A program made the position numbers and the translations under genes. 64,000 nt of DNA, taken from Chloroflexi bacterium OLB14 (lineage in GTDB: Bacteria; Chloroflexota; Anaerolineae; Anaerolineales; Villigracilaceae). Under the pieces are notes generated by a model. The model did not search any database, was not told the origin of the DNA, and saw nothing but the letters and a program-made list of their open reading frames with translations. Shown in pieces: positions 53,205 through 60,051 of the stretch. The DNA is taken from positions 1-64,000 of the forward strand of contig LMZR01000051.1 in NCBI GenBank assembly GCA_001567105.1. The letters run 5' to 3'. Within the stretch, counting starts at the first letter, position 1. Each line of letters starts with the position of its first letter.

Positions 53205-53417
53205 ATGGCAAAATGCAATCACTGTGGCAAAGCCACCACCTTTGGTCATAACCGCTCTTTCTCACAACGCGCCACCAACCGCACATTCAAACCAAACTTA
53301 CAAAAAGTTTCGGTAATGGAAAAAGGTCGCTTGGTCAAAAAGACGTTATGCACCAAGTGCATCAAAAACGCTTGGCAAATCTGCAGCATAAATAAAAAAT
53401 CACGGCGCAAGTCGTGA
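53205..53417 (+). CDS. rpmB: 50S ribosomal protein L28
   Basis: L28 is a 70-residue ribosomal protein here. The start AKCNHCGKATTFGHNRSFSQ gives the C-x2-C zinc half-site. Next come ATNRTFKPNLQKVSVMEKGR, then TLCTKCIKNAWQI with the second C-x2-C half. So it is the zinc-binding (C+) form. The last seven codons (KKSRRKS) and the stop codon are encoded in the stem of the terminator hairpin at 53394-53423. The start is fixed by the Shine-Dalgarno GGAAGG 8 bases upstream. It diverges from the Asp23-DAK genes. Confidence 0.97.
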   Translation: MAKCNHCGKATTFGHNRSFSQRATNRTFKPNLQKVSVMEKGRLVKKTLCTKCIKNAWQICSINKKSRRKS

Positions 53418-53423
53418 TTTTTT
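53394..53423 (+). terminator. intrinsic terminator overlapping the end of rpmB
   Basis: AAAAAATCACG (53394-53404) pairs with CGTGATTTTTT (53413-53423), with an 8-base loop. The T run follows. The stop codon of rpmB (53415-53417) lies within the right arm, so a ribosome that reaches the stop will sit on the terminator. Confidence 0.92.
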
Positions 53424-53501
53424 ATTTTAAGGAGTACAGCGAAATTTATCTCGCTTTTCACGCGCAACATAAACCCCACAGGGGGGAATCTGTTTCAGTA
53501 C

Positions 53502-54164
53502 TTAAATTATTAATTTTTTCAGTTCATTCACACCCACAAAAGTTCCACCTTTATGTTTGAAAGCCGCATTACCCGTCACAAACGCATTCGCCCCAGCAGA
53601 TTTCATCTGCAATAATGTTTTTGCATTAATGCCCCCATCCACTTCCAAATGCGCGTTTGGATTCACTTCATCTAATTTTTTGCGCAGCACCTTCACCCTA
53701 TCAATCATTTTCGGCATAAACGCTTGCCCTGAAAAACCTGGCTTAACACTCATCACCAAAACAATATCTACAATTGATAAAAGCGGTTCAATCTTTTTTA
53801 TAGATGTAGATGGTTTTAACGAGATGCCTGCTTTACAACCCAAAGATTTAATTTGCCTGATAACTTTTTTTGCATCCCTACACGCTTCAATATGGACTGT
53901 GATATTGGTTGCTCCAACCTCAGCATAAGACTTAACGTGAGCTTCGGGATTCTCAATCATCAAATGCACATCTAGCGGAAGTTCGGTATTGCGCTTCAAC
54001 GCCTCAGTAAATAATGGACCAATCGTAATCGTCGGCACAAAGTGACCATCCATCACATCCACGTGAATCCAATCTGCCCCAGCGGATTCGCAAGTGGCAA
54101 GTTCTGTGGATATATTTGCAAAATCAGAAGCGATGATGGAAGGAGCAAGGATATATGGTTTCAT
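53502..54164 (-). CDS. rpe: ribulose-phosphate 3-epimerase
   Basis: Rpe interconverts ribulose 5-phosphate and xylulose 5-phosphate in the pentose phosphate pathway. The 220-residue TIM barrel has the metal and catalytic motifs LAPSIIASDFANI, GADWIHVDVMDGHFVPTITI, LDVHLMIENP, VLVMSVKPGFSGQAF and LEVDGGINAKT. These include both catalytic Asp (VDVMDG, VDGG) and the metal His. Length and order are normal. Its neighbours are rpmB on one side and the PrkC-like kinase on the other, as in the prkC-rsgA-rpe region of Firmicutes. rsgA is not present here. Confidence 0.97.
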   Translation of the reverse strand: MKPYILAPSIIASDFANISTELATCESAGADWIHVDVMDGHFVPTITIGPLFTEALKRNTELPLDVHLMIENPEAHVKSYAEVGATNITVHIEACRDAKKVIRQIKSLGCKAGISLKPSTSIKKIEPLLSIVDIVLVMSVKPGFSGQAFMPKMIDRVKVLRKKLDEVNPNAHLEVDGGINAKTLLQMKSAGANAFVTGNAAFKHKGGTFVGVNELKKLII

Positions 54165-54298
54165 TTGTTATATACTGACCTCGTAAAAGTTATAAGGTTC
54201 AAAACTATATCATCATCTCAACAGGCTTTGTATAAGATATGCGGATTTTTCCTTTTCAAACCTCAGCCCTAATCACACCATCTCTTTGAGATAGAATT

Positions 54299-55421
54299 TC
54301 AACTTGGCGGGAAAAAAGTTAGATAAATCAATAACCAAAATGGAATTAAGCCACCAACTGCAAGGACTGCCAATAACCCTAACCCAACGGATACCCAATC
54401 AATATTATCAGGCGTGGATTCTTCGTAGGATGGTTGAGCAGGCTGAACGCGCGGAGGAGGCGTATAGTGCTGTTGAGGTTGATAAGTCTGCTCTACATCT
54501 GGTTGATTTTGTGGATAGAGTCTTTCAGCAATGTCAGGTTGCAGGGTAATCACAGCAGGTGAAACAGGCTGTTGTATTTGTTGAGGCGCAGGGTCTGGCA
54601 TGGTGCCAAATTTTTTGTAACACACGTCCAAGTTGATCGCCTGTGCGATAACGTGCGGCAGGTTCTTTAGAAAGAACTTTCATCACAATTTCTTCCAGCG
54701 CAGATGGAATATCTGGCACATACTCGCTGATGGGAACAGGGCGACCTGAAATATGCAAACGAGCAAGTTCATCGGCTGTGGAAGCAGTAAACGGCGGAGT
54801 GCCACTCAATAACTCGTACATGACAATACCTAGTGAATACACATCCGATGCGGGCGTTGGTGATTCACCTGCGGCTTGCTCTGGTGAAAAATATAAAGGT
54901 GAGCCCCAAACAACATCGTTCTTTTCGCCAGGTTTAATACTTTCTAAAGCGCGAGCAATACCGAAGTCTGTCACTTTGAGGCGCATATCTTTTGTAACCA
55001 GCATGTTGTGCGGTTTGATATCACAATGCACTAAACCAGCGCGGTGAGCATAGCCTACACCTGCACAGGCTTGAATCATAAGCGGAATACCTTGCTCAAT
55101 ACTAAAACGCCCACGTTCGCGGATGAGTTGTTTGAGGTCTTTGCCTGGCACATGCTCCATGACGATGTACAGCAAGCCATCGGCTTCGCCTGCATCATGC
55201 ACGGTGACGATGTTGGAGTGTGAAAGATTCGCGGCTGATTTTGCTTCGAGAAAAAATTGTTCTTTGAATTTTTCGTTTGCTGAGTAATCTTTTCTTAATA
55301 CTTTGATGGCTACATTACGTTCAAGTAGCTCATCACGGGCAAGGTACACATCCGCCATGCCACCTGAGCCAAGTTTTTCCTGTAGTTGATATCTATCGTT
55401 AAGTAATGCGCCTTCGGTCAT
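54299..55421 (-). CDS. PrkC-like Ser/Thr protein kinase with C-terminal membrane anchor, shifted by one base
   Basis: The kinase domain (about 10-270) has LGSGGMADVY, AIKVLRKDY, HCDIKPHNM (Cys in place of Arg of HRD), DFGIA and the loop motif WGSPLYFSPEQ. The open frame ends at 54534 after GRVLQKIWHHARPC, which looks random at its end. The next frame continues from the A6 run (plus strand T6, 54611-54616). It gives FGTMPDPAPQQIQQPV, a Pro/Gln-rich linker and one membrane helix (WVSVGLGLLAVLAVGGLIPF) to a stop at 54299. Removing one base joins them as LQKFGTMPDPAP. The membrane anchor is thus on the far side of the shift. Confidence 0.85.
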
Positions 55422-55430
55422 AGTGGGGAA

Positions 55431-55436
55431 ATTATA
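55431..55436 (-). promoter_or_regulatory. -10 box of the PrkC-like kinase gene, touching the heptamer tract
   Basis: Read on the minus strand, TATAAT (55436-55431) is followed by nine bases (TTCCCCACT) and the ATG at 55421, so the mRNA would have a leader of only 2 to 3 bases. The -35 region falls inside the 13-copy heptamer array and has no match to consensus. Confidence 0.6.
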
Positions 55437-55526
55437 ATTCGTAATTCGTAATTCGTAATTCGTAATTCGTAATTCGTAATTCGTAATTCGTAATTCGTAA
55501 TTCGTAATTCGTAATTCGTAATTCGT
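55436..55526. repeat. perfect heptanucleotide tandem array, 13 copies of AATTCGT
   Basis: Thirteen consecutive copies of AATTCGT, all identical, make 91 bases. It lies between the divergent kinase (minus) and lipid kinase (plus) genes and begins at the last base of the kinase -10 box. Perfect copies indicate recent expansion. Similar but imperfect heptamer tracts (ATTACGT, ACGATTT) are found between other genes. It is not a CRISPR: there are no spacers. Confidence 0.95.
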
Positions 55527-55582
55527 AAAAAAGAATTGATGAGAAATTTGAATCTTACGTTTTATGTACCCCCGCCTTACGC

Positions 55583-55588
55583 TATAAT
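55583..55588 (+). promoter_or_regulatory. -10 box 6 bases before the lipid kinase start
   Basis: TATAAT (55583-55588) then CCCCTC and the ATG at 55595. The start point would fall at the start codon, so this mRNA should be leaderless. No clear -35 box is present. Confidence 0.6.
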
Positions 55589-55594
55589 CCCCTC

Positions 55595-56539
55595 ATGCGT
55601 AAAGGACTCCTACTCTACAACCCCGCCGCAGGAAGATTTCCCGTGCATAAATTTGTGCGCAGAATTATCAAGCCGTTAAAAGAAAATGGTTGGAGTGTAG
55701 ATATTGCCGAAACATTAAGTGGCACTCATGCTATTCAAACCGCACATCAAGCCGCCAAAGAAAATTATGATGCTGTTTTTGCAATTGGCGGTGATGGTAC
55801 AGTTGGTCAGGTGGCGAGTGGATTAGTTAATACAGAAACTGCTTTAGCAGTATTACCCGCAGGCACAACAAATGTATGGGCATTAGAGCAAGGGCAAAAG
55901 CCATTTGATTGGTTCAAATGGAATGCGTTAAGTCAAAACGCAAAATTGTTAGCAAATGTCGAACCGCAATATGTAGATGTCGGCTTATGCAATGAACGTC
56001 CATTTTTATTATGGGCAGGTTGCGGGCTAGATGCCCAAACGATTCAAAAAATTGAACCGCGCCCGCGTTTTTTTAAACATATTTCCGTGCCACATTTTTT
56101 TGTCACCACGGTTTTAGAAGCCACATTTTGGCAAGGCTTAGATTTACGAGTCTATGCTGAAGATAAATTAATTGAAGGTCGTTATCTGGTTGCAGTGGCT
56201 ACGAACATTCGACATTATGCAGGCGGCATGTCTGTTTTATCACCCAATGCTTTGCTCGATGATGGTCAAATGGATTTATGGTTATTAAGCGGCGAAACAT
56301 TAGCAGATACACTTCGTCACTTTTTTGATTTAGTTGCAGGTCGGCATCTCACCTCAGATCAAGCGCGTTGTGTTCCATTTCAACACGTGCGCATTGAGTC
56401 CGATGCCCATTTTTCTATCCAAGTAGATGGCGACCCCATGCTCGGTGGTAAATCTGCTGAAATAAAAGTTCAACATCGCGCCTTAAAAGTTCTAATGCCC
56501 GAAAACGCTTTATACTTATTGAAAAATCCCAAACATTAA
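55595..56539 (+). CDS. diacylglycerol/sphingosine kinase family lipid kinase
   Basis: A 314-residue lipid kinase of the DAGK catalytic family (YegS/DgkB/LCB5). The glycine-rich nucleotide motif FAIGGDGTVGQVASGL (about 68-83) and the PAGTTNVWALEQ motif are present. The C-terminal beta domain shows ATNIRHYAGGMSVLSPNALL, DDGQMDLWLL and QVDGDPMLGGKSAEIKV. It phosphorylates diacylglycerol or a related lipid. The protein starts with a standard family opening (RKGLLLYNPAAGRFPVHKFV). It diverges from the PrkC-like kinase across the heptamer array, and a perfect hairpin follows. Confidence 0.92.
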   Translation: MRKGLLLYNPAAGRFPVHKFVRRIIKPLKENGWSVDIAETLSGTHAIQTAHQAAKENYDAVFAIGGDGTVGQVASGLVNTETALAVLPAGTTNVWALEQGQKPFDWFKWNALSQNAKLLANVEPQYVDVGLCNERPFLLWAGCGLDAQTIQKIEPRPRFFKHISVPHFFVTTVLEATFWQGLDLRVYAEDKLIEGRYLVAVATNIRHYAGGMSVLSPNALLDDGQMDLWLLSGETLADTLRHFFDLVAGRHLTSDQARCVPFQHVRIESDAHFSIQVDGDPMLGGKSAEIKVQHRALKVLMPENALYLLKNPKH

Positions 56540-56571
56540 AACCCTAAAGGTCTTAAAGACCTTTAGGGTTT
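56539..56571. repeat. perfect 15-bp inverted repeat after the lipid kinase gene
   Basis: AAACCCTAAAGGTCT-TAA-AGACCTTTAGGGTTT: a perfect 15-bp stem with a 3-base loop, starting at the last base of the stop codon. There is no clear T run after it. It resembles the dispersed CCCTAAAGGTCTT elements of several phyla. It may stabilise the transcript. Confidence 0.85.
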
Positions 56572-56582
56572 GGTCAACAAAC

Positions 56583-57059
56583 ATGAAATTACATCCCTAC
56601 TTAAATAAATTTGTCATAATCGGTTCTTTGATATTGGCTGGCATTTTGATTTTGATAACTTTGATTCTGATCGGCTGGACATCTCCGCGCTTCTCACCTG
56701 ACGTGGGGTTTGCTCCTGCTGATTTGACCATGATCCCCGCCCCGACTCATACATCCGTCGCAACGATTCCTCCAACGCTAAATCCATTACTTGTTACGCC
56801 AACTTTTGATTTGAATACCATTGCATTAAATGGTTATGTGCAAATCAGTGGCACAGGCACGGATGGGTTGCGAATTCGCTCGGCGCCTGGATTAAATAAT
56901 GAAACTGTATTTCGTGGCGAAGAATCGGAAGTGTTTGTAGTAAAAGATGGCCCGCAAGTTGGTGATGGATATACATGGTGGTATCTAGTCGCCCCATATG
57001 ACAATACACGTGCGGGTTGGGCTGTCAGCGAATTTTTGGCTGTCATTCCACCGCCATGA
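56583..57059 (+). CDS. membrane-anchored SH3-like domain protein
   Basis: A 158-residue protein: one N-terminal membrane helix (about 11-32, VIIGSLILAGILILITLILI) and a Pro/Thr-rich linker (PAPTHTSVATIPPTLNPLL). A bacterial SH3 domain ends it (LRIRSAPGLNNETVFRGEES, VGDGYTWWYLVAPYDN and AGWAVSEFLAVI). Bacterial SH3 modules usually bind cell-wall peptides. It is exposed outside the cell. It lies 43 bases after the lipid kinase stop, with the hairpin in between, and may share its transcript. Confidence 0.85.
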   Translation: MKLHPYLNKFVIIGSLILAGILILITLILIGWTSPRFSPDVGFAPADLTMIPAPTHTSVATIPPTLNPLLVTPTFDLNTIALNGYVQISGTGTDGLRIRSAPGLNNETVFRGEESEVFVVKDGPQVGDGYTWWYLVAPYDNTRAGWAVSEFLAVIPPP

Positions 57060-57060
57060 T

Positions 57061-57094
57061 CTCACCCCTAACCCCTCTCCTAAAAGGAGAGGGG
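57061..57094. repeat. CTCACCCCTAACCCCTCTCC-type palindrome
   Basis: CCCCTCTCCT-AAA-AGGAGAGGGG (57073-57095) is a stem of 10 bp preceded by TCACCCCTAA. It has the common form of a dispersed repeat seen in many bacteria. It falls directly between the SH3 and DUF971 genes. Confidence 0.8.
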
Positions 57095-57111
57095 AATTTA
57101 AAGGAGATTTA

Positions 57112-57453
57112 ATGAACGAAAAACCAACAAATGTTACTGTAAATAAAACAAAACGAGAAATGACAATCACCTGGGATGATGGTGTTACCAACATCTATCC
57201 ATTTGGATTATTACGTGCGGCTTGCCCTTGTGCATCTTGTCGAGGTGGGCATCAAAACATGAGTGCTGAACCAGACCCTGCTATATTTACTAAAGAAATG
57301 GAAGATAACCCAACTACTAGAATTGCAAATGTTGTGGCAGTTGGTTCTTATGCTTTAACCATCGTCTGGGAAGATGGGCATGATTATGGAATTTTTAATT
57401 GGTATTATTTGCGAAAATTAGGGGAAGGGGCAAGTAGACAAGTAAACAAGTAG
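57112..57453 (+). CDS. DUF971 domain-containing protein
   Basis: A 113-residue protein of the DUF971 family: VNKTKREMTITWDDGVTNIY, LLRAACPCASCRGGHQNM and VGSYALTIVWEDGHDYGIF, with NWYYLRKL. The family often binds iron or sits next to Fe-S or Mrp-like proteins; its role is not settled. The Cys pair CPCASC is conserved. I chose the ATG at 57112 with the Shine-Dalgarno AAGGAG (57101-57106). The frame is open upstream through the repeat and gives no family-like residues. The last eight or so codons (ASRQVNK) come from the period-8 repeat that follows. Confidence 0.9.
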   Translation: MNEKPTNVTVNKTKREMTITWDDGVTNIYPFGLLRAACPCASCRGGHQNMSAEPDPAIFTKEMEDNPTTRIANVVAVGSYALTIVWEDGHDYGIFNWYYLRKLGEGASRQVNK

Positions 57454-57527
57454 ACAAGTAGACAAGTAGATAAGTAGACAAGTAGATAAGTAAACAAGTA
57501 CCTGTTTACCTATCTACTTGTTTACTA
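57432..57527. repeat. period-8 tandem repeat with inverted half
   Basis: AGTAGACA / AGTAAACA / AGTAGATA units run from 57432 to about 57500. An inverse part follows (CTGTTTACC-TATCTACTTG-TTTACT, 57502-57525), so the whole forms a hairpin. It supplies the end of the DUF971 reading frame and ends next to the stop of the TPR gene. Confidence 0.8.
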
Positions 57528-57529
57528 AA

Positions 57530-59386
57530 TTACGGTGTGGGCGTTGGGCTTGGCGTTCTTGTCGGGGTGCGAGTAGGTGTCAGCGAAGAAGGGGTTGAGG
57601 TGCTATTACCAACTGTCGGCGTGGATGTAGGGGCGCCACTTTTGGGTGTGCGAGTAGGTGGAACTAAAATATCAAGTTGGGTTTCGGCTTCGGTTCGCAT
57701 TTCAGGAGTCATGGCGTCTTCATCCATATCAAGCAAGGCTTCCCATGCTTCAATGGCTTCGGCAATATCTCCGCGTTGCTCTTGTATTTTTGCTAGCCAA
57801 TAATAAGCCAGTGCATTTTCTTCATCAGTTTCGGCAAGGTCTATGGCAACTTCAATTTGTAAGAAGGCTGTGCCAAATTTTTTGTCGAGGTAGTTGGCGC
57901 GGGCGTAGCCGATGCGGGCTTCGTAGTTTCGGTCATCCTCTTCTACAGCTATGATGAAATCGTCAATGGCTTCAGCGCCGTTGCCTAATTCAACATTTGA
58001 TAAGCCACGATAGATATAATAATCACGCACACCGTTGGGATTTAAGTCAACAGCACGATCTAAAGCGCGTAGGGCTTGTTCGTAATCGCCCATGCGGTAT
58101 AAGATCATGCCTAGTTTTGCAAAAGCTGTGGCATCTTCTAGGGCGTAATTTGTGTATAGTTGTAAAGCATCTAAGGCACGTGGGTAATCTTTGGTTTGGA
58201 TGTATAAATCGCTCAGTAATTTATAAGTAGATAAATTTGTGATGTCTAAAGCATAGGCTTCTTCTGCATAGGTTAATGCTCTATCTATATCTTCATCTGC
58301 TAAGTAAGCATCGGCTAGTGTAAGGTACACTTCGGAAGAGCCCGGCAGATATTCTTGCGCTTTTTCTAAATCTTCTAGGGCATCTTTAATATCACCACGG
58401 CGGAGGTAGAAGCGTGCGCGTTCTAAATAGGCTTCTCCGTAAAACGGGTCAAATTCAAGGGCGTCGTTAAATAAACTTTCAGCATTATAGTTTGGGCTAC
58501 GCATAATGTTTGCGCGTGCCAAGCCTAAGTAGGCTGGGGCAAATTTATCGTCAATATCTAGGGCATCGTCATAATAACGGATGGCGGCATTGGCTTCCCC
58601 TTTGAAGCGATAGGCTTCGCCGATGTAGTAGGGAATATCGGCAGAGTCTGGTTCTAGGGGTCTAATCAATTCCATGTTTAGGATGAAGGCGTCCCAATCG
58701 CCTTTTTCGTAAGCATCCACTGCAATGCGGTATTGGTCAATGGAGGCGGGTGAACGAGGAGTGATAACGTATAAAGGTGTAGGCGTGTAGGTTTGAGGTA
58801 AATATGCCCACAGTGGTGTTGGTCCACCGGACATTCTAGTTGGAATGGCTGTAGCACCTACTAATGTAGGTGTGGCTGTAAAAGTTGGCGATGGACCCGG
58901 TGTGGGTGTTTGTGTGCGCTCAATATTATTTTGGCGAGGCAAAATTAAGCCAAAGAATACATAAGTACATAAACCTAAGCCTATGAGTGTAATTCCTGCT
59001 AAACGTAAGATGGGATTCTTTAATATACTTGTGCGAACTTTTGGCTTTTCGTTAGCAAGCAGTAGTTTTTCTTCCCAACCACGAGCGTGGTGCATTGGAA
59101 ATGGCTGAATTGAGTCATCGGGTGCTAAAGCCCCCATTAAAATTAAGCCTCGTTTGGCAGTAACATTTTCAGGGTCAAGTTGAAGCGCTGTTTGTAAGCA
59201 GTAAATGCGTTCTTTTTTGCTATCTACTGCGGCGCTGAGCCAAATCCAATAAATGGGATTATTTTGGTCAGATTTTAGGATGAGGGTCAACAATTCTTTG
59301 GCGCGTGCTTTATCTCCACGCCGTAGGGCATGTAGAGCGTCTTGAAAAATGAGTTCGTTGTTTTGCTCGTTGGGTTCGCCTATCAT
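57530..59386 (-). CDS. membrane-anchored TPR protein
   Basis: A 618-residue protein. An N-terminal cytosolic TPR-like part (FQDALHALRRGDKARAKELL) is followed by one membrane helix (about 128-150, LAGITLIGLGLCTYVFFGLI) and a Pro/Thr linker. At least nine TPR repeats (for example AIRYYDDALDIDDKFAPAYL, ALRALDRAVDLNPNGVRDYY and AIEAWEALLDMDEDAMTPEM) and a TPTP-rich tail end it. TPR arrays bind protein partners; no enzymatic motif is seen. TAAAAT lies 6 bases before the ATG (59393-59398), again a leaderless layout. It converges with the DUF971 gene. Confidence 0.9.
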   Translation of the reverse strand: MIGEPNEQNNELIFQDALHALRRGDKARAKELLTLILKSDQNNPIYWIWLSAAVDSKKERIYCLQTALQLDPENVTAKRGLILMGALAPDDSIQPFPMHHARGWEEKLLLANEKPKVRTSILKNPILRLAGITLIGLGLCTYVFFGLILPRQNNIERTQTPTPGPSPTFTATPTLVGATAIPTRMSGGPTPLWAYLPQTYTPTPLYVITPRSPASIDQYRIAVDAYEKGDWDAFILNMELIRPLEPDSADIPYYIGEAYRFKGEANAAIRYYDDALDIDDKFAPAYLGLARANIMRSPNYNAESLFNDALEFDPFYGEAYLERARFYLRRGDIKDALEDLEKAQEYLPGSSEVYLTLADAYLADEDIDRALTYAEEAYALDITNLSTYKLLSDLYIQTKDYPRALDALQLYTNYALEDATAFAKLGMILYRMGDYEQALRALDRAVDLNPNGVRDYYIYRGLSNVELGNGAEAIDDFIIAVEEDDRNYEARIGYARANYLDKKFGTAFLQIEVAIDLAETDEENALAYYWLAKIQEQRGDIAEAIEAWEALLDMDEDAMTPEMRTEAETQLDILVPPTRTPKSGAPTSTPTVGNSTSTPSSLTPTRTPTRTPSPTPTP

Positions 59387-59470
59387 ATACTGATTTTAAT
59401 TCAATTCCTAAAAATATTTAGCCCAATCTCTCATGCCTTACAATTTTATTTTTTGCACAAAATTACGAGG

Positions 59471-59965
59471 TTATGGCAATTTATGTAATTCCCAATATTC
59501 GCGGTTGTGATAAATCAACGGGTCGCCAGTGCCTGTTCCGCGTGCGGCTAGCACTTCTGAAATAAATAAGGTGTTCATGCCTGCATCAAATGTTTGCACC
59601 ACACGACAATCTAACCAAGATAGTCCGCCAACAATTAATGGTGAACCTGTTACTAAGGTTTCTGTTTCTATGCCTGAAAATTTATCTTCAATCTCTTTCA
59701 TGCGCCCAGCAAACACATCCGAAAGATGTGTTTGTTGCTTAGAAAGTATGGTCAAGCCAAAGGCTTTAGATTTCAATACAAATTCATGTGTACGGGTATT
59801 TTGTTGTAAGGCTATTGTTACCATAGCAGGTTGTAAAGAAACAGAAGTAAACGAGTTTACGGTCATACCGTGTTTTTGATTTTCATAAACCGCTGTTACC
59901 ACCGTCACCCCAGCCGACCAAGCGCGCATTGCAGAACGTAAAGACTCAGCATCTAATGTCATCAT
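59471..59965 (-). CDS. flavin reductase family protein
   Basis: A 164-residue protein from the chosen start (59965; a second ATG at 59962). The domain reads LRSAMRAWSAGVTVVTAVYE, GMTVNSFTSVSLQPAMVTIA, LQQNTRTHEFVLKSKAFGLT and LSKQQTHLSDVFAGRM. It has the split-barrel FMN-binding fold of flavin reductases. These use NAD(P)H to reduce flavin, often for a partner monooxygenase, which is not seen here. The first 10 residues of the longer frame (LIAGKYHAS) have no family match. Confidence 0.9.
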   Translation of the reverse strand: MMTLDAESLRSAMRAWSAGVTVVTAVYENQKHGMTVNSFTSVSLQPAMVTIALQQNTRTHEFVLKSKAFGLTILSKQQTHLSDVFAGRMKEIEDKFSGIETETLVTGSPLIVGGLSWLDCRVVQTFDAGMNTLFISEVLAARGTGTGDPLIYHNREYWELHKLP

Positions 59966-60035
59966 GCTAGCATGATACTTGCCTGCAATAAGCACGTCAA
60001 GCCAAAGACTACCTTAAAATCTATTTATTTATACA

Positions 60036-60044
60036 TGGTACACT
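60036..60044 (+). promoter_or_regulatory. extended -10 box before the C39 peptidase gene
   Basis: TGG-TACACT (60036-60044), seven bases, ATG at 60052. TG before the -10 box is the extended -10 motif, which can replace a -35 box. The transcript would start at the ATG, with no leader. Confidence 0.5.
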
Positions 60045-60051
60045 CGCCCGC

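Noticed and set aside
55436..55526. Regular repeat array that could suggest CRISPR
   Set aside because: The 7-base units follow one another with no spacers and no cas gene is near, so it is a simple tandem array.
56539..56571. Strong inverted repeat after the lipid kinase as intrinsic terminator
   Set aside because: The stem is perfect but no T run follows it, so it is listed as a repeat and not as a terminator.
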